Below, piece after piece: positions 14,701-28,800 of a DNA stretch of 64,000 nt. Location: assembly GCF_905147045.1 (NCBI RefSeq), contig NC_065903.1:4712001-4776000 (forward strand), in the 5' to 3' direction. The first letter of the stretch is position 1, and each line of letters opens with the position of its first letter. The translations under genes and the position numbers were made by a program. The notes below the pieces were generated by a model. It had not been told where the DNA came from. It searched no databases and saw only the letters and a list, made by a program, of their open reading frames with translations. The stretch is from Nymphalis io. Taxonomy: Eukaryota > Arthropoda > Insecta > Lepidoptera > Nymphalidae.

Positions 14701-17700
14701 GTCATGTACAGTAGCCATTTTTATTTGGATGTCTATATATTTAACTCCGTGTAAATAAGTGGTTTTTGATTCCATAATTGTTATCACCAATATAATAACA
14801 TTGAATAATATATTATTCTATTTAAGATTTAATCATGTAACGGACTTTAAAAATATTAAGAAATAAAAAAAATATTATTAAAAAAAATTGAAATCGTTTC
14901 TTGATTTACAAAAATCGTAGTCCTGCTGCTGGCTTGTATTGATGACTTGCTTCCATCGGTTTGAGTCAATGGCTATCCTTGCAAGAATGCAGAAATCCCT
15001 TGAGTTAGTTCCCTTGAATGGTTTGACCATGTAGTAAGTGCACGGCCCTTAGGTCATATTGCATTACAATTTCTCCTTCAACAACAAAAACGGATTTATA
15101 TTCATATGTTTTTTTTCTCATAAATAAGATAAACATTATCAATACCAGATAAAGTCATAACTAATTTATTCTCTCTAGTTTATTAATTTTTCAAAGTTTT
15201 TAAAATTTGTTAAATTTGATACAACAGAACAAACTAGAAACTCATATAAGAACACGATCGTAAAATATCGGAAAGTGATTTTTTTTATAAAATAGATCGG
15301 TGGACGAGCATATGGGCCACCTGATGGTAAGTGGTCACCAACGCCCATATAAATTGGCATTGTAAGAAATGTTAACCATCGCTTACATCGCCAATGCGCC
15401 ACCAACCTTGGAAACTAAGATGTTATGTCCCTTGAGCCTGTAAATACACTGGCTCTTCAAACCGAAACACAACAACACCAAGTATTGCTGTTTGTATTGT
15501 CACCACCCTCATCAGATATTCTACCGCAGGCTCGTCTGGGTAGGTACCCAGACGAGCCTGCACAAAAACCCATACCACCAGGGAGATATGCGACAATGTC
15601 TACAATAACTAACATTTCAATGATATACACATCAAAATAGCGTATAACTCAACTTTTAACGTTGCATGAAAAGCGAAATGAGACCTTACAGAACAGCACT
15701 GCAAATCACTCAATATTGAGCTGCGTTTCCAAAAAGGAAAATTGTCAACGTTTGTGCCGTCAACACGTTGGTGATAAAGTTGTTACGAAAATTGATACAA
15801 TATTGTGTATTTATGTGTATTTTATGAATCATAGCTAATAACGAAAAACACTGAAATTGCCAAACATTTCAATAGAACTACCATCAAAACTACTGTTGCT
15901 GTAAGATAAACCTCGTATTGAAGGGGAAAAATAATGAACAAATCTAATAAACCGATAATAATCTCTTACAAATAATTATGATAATAATTATGGTATAATT
16001 ATGATAGTGAAAAACAAATCATATCAGTATGTTTTTTTCCTCTACTATGTTCAAGTAATTAAAAATAATACTAACACCCATATACTTATTTCGCACTAAG
16101 GAAATATCTGAACAATATTGCTTATTCAAATCATAACTTTCAATTAATATTGTCAAAAAAAAAAATTCAAAACCGCGAATCAAATCCTACTCAAATAATA
16201 CTATTATTAAACGATATATTTGAGATAAGTTTTGTTAATTCGTTTGAATGAAGTCGATGAAGTCGGATTGGTTACCTAGTAATGTGTATTGTGATTACAT
16301 CTTAATGTTCTTAAAATAATATTGCTTGATTACGTTTACCGTGAGATCATATTGTTCGTACATTCTGTGGTTTTAAAGTGATAAGTTTGTGCGGTAACCA
16401 CTCTATTGTTTCATGACACTCAGGCTTAAATACATTTAAAATGTAATTTATATTAGAATATTTTATTAGCCAACCGCTTCAAGTACAAATAATAATAAAT
16501 GTAGATCCTTATACTATCATTTATATTTGTACCAGAATAGAAAAGGCAAAATAAGGACGCATTTATTTCTTTGTAACTAAAATTTTATAATTAATATATA
16601 AAACTTTGTCAGCTATTTAAGCCATCGTATGCCGCATCACACACTATGAGAAATGCTGTATCTGCCGCCGATTTATCACGTGAAAGAGAAAGAACAGATA
16701 CCTAAGAAAGAGATAGTTTTTTTGTCTCTTTCATAGGTCGCACGCTATGATTTGGTATAGCCAGATGTTAACCTTATTTTGACAATATTATCGAAAGTTT
16801 TTGCATACTGTTTTTTATCACTAGCTCTCATATTCAGATTTTTTAAAATATTTGTTGAATAAAAGTCTCTGTGTTATAATCGTTTATTACTATTGTTTTT
16901 ACTTTTTACAACACCATTTTAATTACGTTAATTGCATTAGATTTAACACAAAGTGAAAATACCTTAAAACCACAATTTAGATTTTACGAATAGGGTTAAT
17001 GACATAAAAAAAATTAGTATGGGATTATGTTATCGCAGACTGGAAGATTTTTTAGGATTATTCTCGGCTATGAATAAGACAAATAAAGTATATAATAATT
17101 GGTAAAAAAACTTCTATATATATAAAAAAAGACTTCGTTAAACGTTGTATTTCAATCTTGCATTGGCTGCATTGATCATGTACTATATCTGCCCACTTTG
17201 GCATTATAAAGTTTATGAACTTCCTTGAAGCTGAAATAGTATTTTTTATTAAATATGTAAACGCAAAACATTGGCAAGAACAAGGCAAGGCAACGTCATC
17301 GGATAAGATACTTGTATATACAGCAGCTTTGGCAAAAATTGTCCTAAAACCTATTTTATTTAGATAAATTATCTTAATTAAGAGCAAAGTTGCTAATCTT
17401 TAACTTGTTTTTGCAGAAGGTGAATGCAGTTCATGGTGAAAAATAAAATATTGTATGCATATAACTACATTATATCTTAAAGGGTCTATCAATTATTATA
17501 AACATGAAGTGATTATTTTATATCGATAAAAAAAAACATGAAGTGACCCCTGATATTTATTAAATGCTTTTGTTTATTGCGATCAAAGCTGGAAGATTGA
17601 TTGAATTTACTCATAATCTAGAGCTGACATTAGAGTATTTTTGTTACATATATTATAATGAAAGGTTTTGGCGCTTTACATTGTCTTTTCATATTCCAAT

Positions 17701-19774
17701 ATTCATCATTGCGACTGCGCTCTCCAAATTAAAATTTATACTGTTTCGCTACCGTAACTTCATAGCAATCCTGAAGACGAGATTCGAGAGGAATCCCTTA
17801 CTTGCCAACCAAATTAATTGGTATGATGAAATTTTTTTCCATTATGCTTTTATCCCACGTTGCAAAAAAATATTTTAAATGTCTCTACTAAAGGAATTGG
17901 GTAAATTAGTTTTCTTTTTACCATAAAATGTAAAAAATGTATCTGTTGTCTTACGCCTTTTCATCATTTATATTACCACTTCCTCCCTGTAAAATCCTAT
18001 GTAGGTCTGATTCGAATATTATGAGACGGTTGTAAAATAATGAGATCATTTGACATGTCTGTTACGTTGGTTTCATATCATTATTTTATTAATTACCCTC
18101 TTGGTAAAGTACATTATTTGATTCTAGATTTTTCGATTTTCTCTTTTGGCTAAATCAACATATAGGTAATTATTAGACATTTTGTCCATTAATATGTCTT
18201 TTCTAAATAATTTTTGACACAATAAAATTTTAGTTTAATTCAGTGGGTCTTGTGACAAAAAAATTGACAATAATGTCGCATTTTATCTCTGCCTGATATT
18301 TTATACGGTCCCGTAGCTATTTAGAACAAACTCGAAACTCACCGCAGAAAAAGGTCGTGAAAATTCACTAAGTGATATGCGACGTTGACCATAATAACCA
18401 TGAAATTTCAAAAATAGACGCATCAAAATAGTATATCACCATAAGTCGGTCAACATTTCACGGGTGAGTAAGGAAGTGAGTTTTTACTTTTTTATAGCTC
18501 TTTTATAGCTCTGCCTTGCCTGCTCTTGAACTGTCAGAAAGTGATATGCGACATTGACTATAATAATTAGAATATAACATTTAAAAGATACACGCATTAA
18601 AACAGCCTTTCGTGGGTTACTTAGCGTCGTCGGTAACCCATGTCAGTTTTCAACATTTCATAAATGCAATGCGAAGTGAGTTCTTACAGAAAAACACTGT
18701 AGAAATCATTTATTTGAAAGAATGCGTTTTTTGGTTTTATGTTAGAGTCTAGTCTAGATGATTATGATATTTTCCTGACCGATTTCGGTCACGACGGCCA
18801 ATCTCAAGGGAGACTAGCTAACTGCACAGGACATATAGTAAACAAGTGTGTGCGCAAACACAGGTGCACTTTTTATTCCCTTCCCAGGACCAACGGATTT
18901 ACGTGCTTTCCGAATCACGGGAGTGTATGTAATCACACTTCTAACTTTAAGACTCCAGACTGCTACTGATAATTTTTCAACGGAAAAAACCAATAATTTT
19001 ATCACCCCGATCTGGGAACCCAGAACCCGCGGAGTTATATCTTGTTACTAGACCAGCAAGGCGTCTAGGCTATCTTACAGAAAACTCCCATAAACAAATT
19101 AAAATTTAAGACGATTGTAAGCGTAATATAAATCTAAAATTATATTTAAGAATATTTTAATTACTCAGCATTACGAAATATTATTTATTCTATTGTACTC
19201 CTTAGCCATTGAATTGGTTTCGCTACCAGCCTTGCGAGTAAATCACGGAGGTATCATTTATATCACTTTGACCTTGAGGTCAATTACCTTCGGCTGATTA
19301 AGAAATTAAGTCACGTAGGCACGCATCATAATAGTAACGAAATCTATTATATTTTTTTATCTTCGAGATAGCGATTAAATTAAAGAAATATACATTAAAC
19401 GTTATTATTATATCTCAGCCCGGATTCGCATAGGTAAATAATTGTCTACATAAATGGTTATATAGTATTATACATATTACCCTATTGGTCTACGCGGCCA
19501 GTAAAGCTCCCAGTTGGCATAATTTTTTCTGACATCTTCAATAATCAATGTTATATTTTAGCCAATTTACACAAAACGTCAATGAATCATACACCTCATG
19601 AAGCACTCAGTCCATTGGTGATAACTGACAACCGTATGAAAATCCGTTCAGTAATTTATTAATTTATCGCTTTCAGAATGACAGACAGACAGACGACGGC
19701 GGTTGTGTCACTCTATTTTATAATATGTAAAATATGTATGGCTAATATAATATATTAGAATCTCATAATAGAAG

Positions 19775-19815
<41 letters not shown>

Positions 19816-22800
19816 TTAATTAATGTTATGTGAACGCTCGAAGCAGCAATTACGAAGTACCAGTTATATTTTCGTTAGACAAAAGATATCGGCGGAATTA
19901 ATTCGAAAACAAATTGCTTTTAACATTTATACCAACGCGTAGACAGACAACCCCTGTGACCTTTTACGCGTGGGATAGCCTAATTTAATTTAAGTTAAAA
20001 AAATATTCTCAATTATTATTTAATATATATATATAAAAGGCCTCATCTTCTTTTTTGACGAAAAGGTTAGCTATTCCACCACACTGCTCTAATGCGGGTT
20101 GGTGAAATACACATTTGGCAGAATTTTAGTGAAATTAGAGACCAGATTTAGATTTTCTCACGTTGTTTTCCTACAACATCAATCACGAGATGAATTGTAA
20201 ACACAAATTAAGCACAACGTTCATCGATTAAGTTCACGCGTTCTAACTACTGGGCCATCTCGAAAAAAAAAAATAATATAATAAATATATGACGGCGCGT
20301 TGATAATTTTAGTAGGAGATTAAGTAGTAATCATAGTTTGCTCATTTTTTATGGTCTGATAATTATTGTGATTTTTGTTATAACAAATTGTTTATGACAG
20401 TTAGTTATTTGTGATAGAATAATTATTTTAAGAGCGGGTAATCCCGAATAGGGTAGTGTGTCGTCAAACGTGCTGACAGCGGATCATTCATTTGTCACCG
20501 TCACACGAGGCACACACTTTCTATATATATATATATGACTTTAAATAAAATGCAAAACAAATAATTGAAATAATTAAGAAATCAGGTTAATATATAGCAA
20601 AATTTATGTCAATTATTCGATTATATTTGTTATAAGCATTAATAAAGAAATACAATGTGTCACGGACCATGTCCGAATTTCTTTTCATAACAACGATAAA
20701 CTCCATACGTTTTTCAAAAAACTTTTTGTATTTCACTATAAAACAATAACTAAATACTGTGCATTATAATAATACCAAAAAGTTTTATAGGACATTTTTA
20801 TTAATTATATTTTAATATACAAACATATATAATATAAAGATTTTGTTCCGTAACAGACAAATACAGATCAAGGAGCAAGAACGCGCGATTGATTACCGCT
20901 CAGTAGCCGATTCCGTACGGTTTTCTAATTCTGTAGCCCTATCGTTTTATCCTTCATCATAACTTCATCATTACTGGTGGTAGGGCTTTGTGCAAGCTCG
21001 TCTGGGTAGGTACCACCCACTCATCAGATATTCTACCGCAAAACAGCAATACTTGATATTGTTGTGTTCCGGTTTGAAGGGTGAGTGAGCCAGTGTAATT
21101 ACAGGCACAAGGGACATAAAATCTTAGTTCCCAAGGTTGGTGGCGCATTGGATATGTAAGCGATGGTTGACATTTCTTACAATGCCAATGTCTAAGAGCG
21201 TTGGTGACCACTTACCATCAGGTGCCCCATATGCTCGTCCGCCTTCCTTTTCTATAAAAAAAAAAAAAAATAAAAAAAAAAAAAATAAAATAAAAAAAAA
21301 AAAAAAAAAAAAAAAATAAAAAAAATAAGACTGTGTAGTAGTTACGTCACTCAGGTTCCACACAGGACTCCAAGGAGGCTACTTAAATGAAATGTTTTAA
21401 GTCCTGCCAGTTGTTCAATCAAGATAGAGTGACAAATATCTAATACTCAAACTCTTGCATTTATTGATATTATGTTCGATAAAACAACGTTAGATAACCT
21501 AACACACATAAAAGTAGGTCACGACGATTTATTTCCCTGTCATTTATTCTAATAATAATAATAAATTATTAATTTCAAGGTTAGGGCTAATAATAACGAT
21601 AAATCTGTTAGACGTTTAGGTCAGATAATCATTTACATGGAATTATGTCATTTGAAGTATATGAAATGATACTTGACAGTAATTTATTGGTGTCTGTACT
21701 TAAAGATAAAAATACTCGAGGTTTATTAGGACATGATAATTTAACGTAAGATATAAAATTAAATTGTAAATAATTAATATGAAGTCTCGCTAATTCTGAC
21801 CTCAATTGACGAAGTTTATTTGTTTTTAATACTACATATTACATAGAAACGTTCGATAAACTATTAACCATGTGCATTGTACAAAAAATCTTTTTAATAC
21901 AAACCTCGTTGTCCAAGCAAGGGTACGATATGTACATGGTGTAATAAAAGACAAATTCGATTCCGATTTTTTTTTGTATTTTGTTACGTGTTTCCATAAT
22001 AATATTTCACTGACAAGCAAACGTACTTACCTTATCACGAACGCAAAATGAACGTATGAAACATTAAGCAATTAGGGCATTGTAAACAGGACAAGTTCAA
22101 CTTATCCATTAGTGTAATTATTGATAATATTTTCTATATCTTCGTTGCTCTATATACGCGAATACTGGAGCTATACAAAATCAGAATATTATACTTTATT
22201 CAAGTAGGCTTTTACAAGCATTTTTCAATCACTTTACAAGTTTACGTTTACTGTAAAGTATTTTAACACATGGCGCATTGCGAAAAAGAAGTCCGCGCTT
22301 TAAATTTAAAGAAAAATTATTATTATTATATTTATTGTTAAGAATAAATAGGTAACTGGTTTTAGAGCAATTGTGTGATGTTGATAAAGTTCTTCAATAT
22401 AAAAAAAAAAAAATCAAATCAAAATTAACAAAAAATGGATAACGATTATGAAAGGTACCTAGGCTGCCACCCTTACAAGACCTGACGTACCCCCTTGTCC
22501 ATAACCACCGGTCCGAAATATAGATTCTACCGAGAAAAATCGACACGTAACTACCTCATTGTTTACTAATTGTTCATATCGAATTATTACTTTTGTGTAT
22601 GTGTGTGTGTATAAGGTAACTTCGTATCTCGCAGATTTGTGAACTCAAACAATTTAATAATTATTCATTTATTTTTGGTCAATACATTTGTTTTATTTAG
22701 TTGGTAAATACGGTCAGCAGGTTATTAGCATTAACAAGTGTTAATTTTGTGCGATGTGATGCATACAAAATTATATTTAAGTATATTTTTAGTAGTAGGT

Positions 22801-25800
22801 CGACGAGTTTTTGTTTTCTCCCGAACAAAGAGATGTTTTTAATAATTGGTAGGAGCAAAGTGCGACGATAAATGTGATCTGAAAAATCGTTTGTTCTCGA
22901 GAGTTGAACATATAAAAGTGAGAAAATCCGAAAGCTTAACATATAAAAATATTATATTTGTCAGAAATATTGGAGAATTCGTTATCTGTAAAAATGCAAA
23001 TGAAACTAAATTTGAGGGCTAGCCCCCTAAATTTGTCTTGGTTTGAAGAGATTAAAAATAAAATAAACTACAAACCGTAACACACACAATTACAAACCTC
23101 GAAACAATACGCCAAGTATTTATAACGTGCATTTGATTCACATGTTGTGTTACTAAATAATATAATACACGTATATAATATAATATATAATGTGTACTCG
23201 GACACAGGTGACAGGTTCTTACTATTATATACTTATTACTACCCGCTTTATCACTTTCAAAATAGAAAGAAAGAGTTAAGGCACATGAACAAGGGTTTTT
23301 TCGAGGCATGCCTATGACCACACATTCAACTTCTGGGCTGCTACTGGGATATTTGAACCCAGAATTTCTTCGTAACGCGACGTATGTTCTGGTATAATGG
23401 TTAAGTAGTTTTTCAGTTAGTCTTTCAAAACAAACAGACAGAAAATTTAGACAGAATTTCAGAGAAATATGGATTTAATTTTGAACCCGATCTTTCACTT
23501 CTTAACTAGAACTAAGCCTGCCTGTAAGTTATGTTTCAATGATACCCCGCCTTTGTTTTATAAACATTTATTTTATGTTACTTTGAATACAGATCCGCTG
23601 TTTCTTACATAATGTAATAAAAAGTAAATAATAATAAAACAAAATAGTTAAATTATAAAATTCTAGTGATATATAAATGCGTTAAACGTGTAAGCGTCCA
23701 ATTTCGGATGTATGAACGGATGGTTGATGATTTGAAGGTCTGCTAGTCTTGTTTTGCCTAAATTTCAATCAAATAAAGTAAATAAGGTTTTATTAAGCAA
23801 TTTTAGAGAGAATTTGTTATATAGATATATTTCTACTCATTTATGATTTAAGGACTGTAACACAATGTAAGCTAAAATATAAAAAATACAATGTCTAAAG
23901 TCATTAAACGTTGGCATTATCACCACTGTAAATTTATTTTTAGTGTATTCAAGAACACACGTGGTTAGATCCCGATGATATACACGTGTAAGTGTATAAA
24001 TAAATAACTACACATACAATATTTATTGCTAGAATCATAAATTTATTTAACTATCTCGTTATAAAAAGAACACCACAATGTTATATGATAAAACTAATCT
24101 ATACTTAAAATTTAATGATGTTGCTTGGTAATAAAAATGTGAATGCATATGAAAACACACAAACATTGAACGTAGGTATTTATTTCATAGCATAATAACC
24201 GTATCTAAAATTTGTACCTATAATAAACACTTTATTTTCCACTACACAAATAATAATATTATGCTTATTGACCTATGAACAAATACTAATCTAGTCAATA
24301 ATTACTATATATCTATAATTACATCCGGTAGGTATATTTAAAAACAATATATTACATATCTTTCTCGAATATTCGTTTCAATGACATGAAGTAGCAAAGT
24401 ATACATATCTAATCGTTATATAAAAAAAATTTTAATGTACTTATAACTAATCTTCATAATTGTGTATTATTAGACTCAGGCGAAAATAGAAGTATAGCGG
24501 TTACGTCAACACGGTGCAATGGCCTTTCTTAGCATGCCTGTTGGACGTAATGCGTCCAGGGTGCCAATTCAACTAATTTGTAAAGGTCACGATACTTTCC
24601 CGATTCTAACCCTCACAAAAATAAACCACAGTTGAATCGTAAACGGAAACCAAATCTACTATTTTATTAATTGTAGGTACAATTATTACTTAGTACTTAA
24701 GTAAAACGACATAGGATTTCAATTTTATATTACGAAACATGAAAAGAAAAAGAAATGAGATAAGCTATGAGTATTAATAACGGTTACAATATATAACCGA
24801 CTTTATTCCGATTCAACTTCGATCGAAATGCAATATTTTACGTTATGTTATGTTATGTTAGTAACATAGTAACGGTAAATATAGGAAAACGGCTAAACAG
24901 CAACGATGCCGGTTTGATTTGTTTGCAAAGGGACAATTTGTTAGTGAAATTTCCTCAGCTTATTTCGTTCGATTTGGATCAAATTTTGTTCGACCTATAA
25001 ATAACACTTTTATTGGGAGCGATTTTTGAATTCCTTCCAGTCTTTTTTACTACCATCATATAATTTAGGTCTCGTTTTCAAACAACTGTTCTTATTCTTG
25101 GAAAATTTATTAAATATATTGTAAAATGTAGGTAGGTATTGTGTATTTGAATGAAATTTGTTGTGTTGTTTTTTATGTTTCATGTTTTAATATTTTATCG
25201 TTATGAAATTTGAGTTATATCGTTATGAATAACACACATTGTTAAGATGAAATAATAAGACATAAAAATGGTCTTATAATTCAAATATTTATGCAAACAT
25301 GCATACATGCTCGGCATGGTACATGCTCGGTGTTGAGATTTAGAAGAAATTCTGAAAGAATCGTGAAAATGCTTAGTATGAAACAATTCCCTGCTTAATA
25401 AGACACAGAACAGATAATTATGCTTATTGGATATTAATAGAAATTATATTATCACCTACCAACTGTTTTTAAATAAACAAAAATTAATAAATATTCACAA
25501 TATTTGTAAAAATATTATTATTATTTTATATTTCATTTCGATATTATAAAAATTTTATATAAAGCTTAAAAAAAAGACTACTTGACCGCAGTACGTTTCT
25601 GAGAAGGTTTTAGTAACATATATTATAAATTTGTATAAGTAGCTGCGTTTCGCAGTTTCACTTTGAAGTATATCAAGCAATTGACAAGCGTGTATTTCAT
25701 GTTTAGTAAATTTAAAAAATATCATTATGAGCATTGTTCGAAACTCATAAATGGGTCTTTATTTCATATTTTTGGAATGATAGTACAAGTCTCTTAAATA

Positions 25801-28800
25801 TTTCGAATAATTTAAACAAAAGACAGTTTCAAACAATGTTTATAATTTTACCTTTCAACTTAAGAAGAAAATGTCTTTACCAATAAGATCGACACTTACA
25901 TTATGGCGTCATCAAGTTTTTTACAAATCCATTGATAAGCGTGTGAGCAAGTCGTGTCAAGGCTTAAATCAACGTTGAATATTAAAAACGGACACGACAT
26001 AAATTTGATCCTAGAACTTAATAATATGTATATGACTCGATAACTGCAGCAATAACATCCAATCTGATGACATAAGCAATATCGTATTCAATAGTCTAAA
26101 ATAAACGTGAATTTAAGAATAACAGAAAATGCACAAATAGTGAAAAATAGCACAATTAGTTTTGCTTGAACATTTTGAATTTCGAAACGTTTTAAAATAA
26201 TGTTAAAAAAAAACTTTTTTTATTTATTTTATCCGCTGTAGTTGCTTTATATTTCTAAGTGAAATAGACAATATCACGTTATTGAAAAATAAAACATAAT
26301 CGATTATAAGGATGAAGCGATCCGTAATAAGGATACAGTTTCTTAAACGGTGTTTTCCCCGTTGTATGTTATTTTAAGAGCCAACGTTATACATTCAGGA
26401 AAACATTTGTTATTGTATGTATTATTTATAGGCTAACTTAACAATCAAGAAATAAAATACAATTCTAAATGACGAAAAACAAAATAAAAAAAAAAAAACA
26501 AAAACATCTAACTTAAATAACGAAATCATTAACTAAATTTTGATTATTATGTTAGTCATCAAAGAAAAATATATGTCACGACTTTGAGACCTACCTCAAT
26601 CAAAAACAGTTTAAATCATTCAAATCAGCCTATTTTTCAAGTAATGCCTTATCGATTGTAAAGTCCGTACTACTTTTATGAAACTTTTTATGTTTTGAAA
26701 AATAATGAGAACAATTGTAATGTTGCTGTGTATTCATGTAAAGTGTAAGTGCGACATACATAGTGTATTTCTTTTATAAATTATGTATATATTTGTCACC
26801 GTAAATGTTGATTTTTATTATATATGTACGTAGATTCAAAATACGACGTGAGAAAATCAAATAATTTTCTATTTATATATCTGTTATATAGAGTTAACAA
26901 CTTTCTCACGAGTTGCGAATTTAGCATAGTCTTCTCTCGAAATTTTTATTAATTATTTTACATTAAGATACCCTAGTTTTAACTCTAATCACATCCTAGT
27001 AACCATAAAATCTAACATTAACAAGTAGGTTATGTTCTTACCTCTGAGAACGTGTATGCAGAATTTACTGGTAAAATTTTCTTTTTTAAAGTAGTTTAAG
27101 AAATAAACAAACAAACATACCTTTCGCATTTATAATATTAATATAGATTTTATTAATTAGTTTTTACTAACAAACCATACGCATAAAACAATAACCATAT
27201 CGTCTTCACAACGCTCGTACTACATCGTACAAGTTTAATATGCAAAATTAACACACCATATATTTCTAAGAGGAAATAAACCGACAGAGGAAGTCAATTT
27301 AAGGTTGTTGCTATACAAGAGTAGCACGTGAAAGTGAGTTCATTGTACGTACAGTGCCTTGCAAGGCAACAAGAGTTCAGTCTGTTGATTCATGGCCATA
27401 TTGACAAATAAATACTGACGCAAACAACACATCGCTTAAATATTGTTTGCATAAGCGACGCGTTTCTTAGCGCAAGGACAATTGACTAAAAATTACCTTG
27501 GAATGTTTCTTTATATTGATTCTCTATTTCACTTTTATGACTCTCTCAAGCAAATACATATTCTTTGTACGAATTACTAAGTCCTTTTTAATATTCATTG
27601 TGAAGGTAACGAGTGTTCTAATTTAACTGACAAAAGTGCAAAAAATCTTTTATACATATTTAACAAAAAATATACAAGAAATACTTAGGTTAACGTGCCG
27701 CCAGTAATAATAAATAATCAGCTAAAGATCAATGAAATAAAGAAGGTCAATGATCTCTTGCATAATTAAACCTGCACTTTTTTATATATTTCAATGATTC
27801 ATTAGTATAAATTATATATAATTCTATAATGTACATGTTGCCTTATTGTTCATGCAGTTATCTCCTGTAATTGAGGTACCACTTCTTTTATTTTTTATTT
27901 TATGAACTGTGTGCTATCATGTATCTGTGTGTACTTTGTTGGTGATCTAATAAATAAATAAATTGAATGTTCATCGTAACTATATTTTACATTTATGATA
28001 ACATATTGTAAAATTATTACATAATACCATTTCCTTTAGTTGATATGCATAAGTAACCAGTACCGTAACCGTAACCGTAACAGCCTGTGAATGTCCCACT
28101 GCTGGGCTAAAGGTTCTCCTCTTTTTGAGAAGAAGGCTTGGAGCTTATTCCACCACGCTGCTCCAATGCGTGTTGGTGGAATACCCATGTGGCAGAATTT
28201 CAGTGAAATTAGGCACATCTAGGTTTCCTCACGATGTTTTCCTTCACCGTCAAACACGAGATAATTTTTATAAACACAAATTAAGCACATGAAAATTACT
28301 AGTGGTACTTGCCCCGGTTTGAACCTACAATCATCGGTTAAGATTCACGCGTTTTAACCACTAGGCCATCTCGGCTATGCATAAGAAAACATTACAATTT
28401 ATATAAAAACTCTGTACGTATTAACATCGATAAAATTACTTCGATCATTAAAAAGTAAGAGCAGTAAATATTATCTCTATTAAGAATCAAAAATATCTAT
28501 TTCACTTAGAAATTAACCATTACTCTAAACTTCAAAATGTCCCAAAAATTTAAAATACGAATCTTTAAATTTACCGTTACAGAAAACATGGCACGAAATT
28601 ATTATCTGTGTCATTGCAACAAAAGATAGAGTAGAGCTATTCTGTAAGAACAAACTCGAAACCCAGCGCAGAACACGGTCGTGATATGTCGGAAGATTGT
28701 TTGCGACATTTACTATAATAATAATAATAATAACACTTAAGAAAGCAAAATTTTAACCTTATATTTTATTTAATTTAAACATAATATATTGCATGTAAAT

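Noticed and set aside
21137..21319. Lysine-rich open frame
   Set aside because: Reads through a family C copy and its A-rich tail.
24840..24862. TTATG tandem as telomere-like repeat
   Set aside because: Only about four units and not the insect TTAGG motif.
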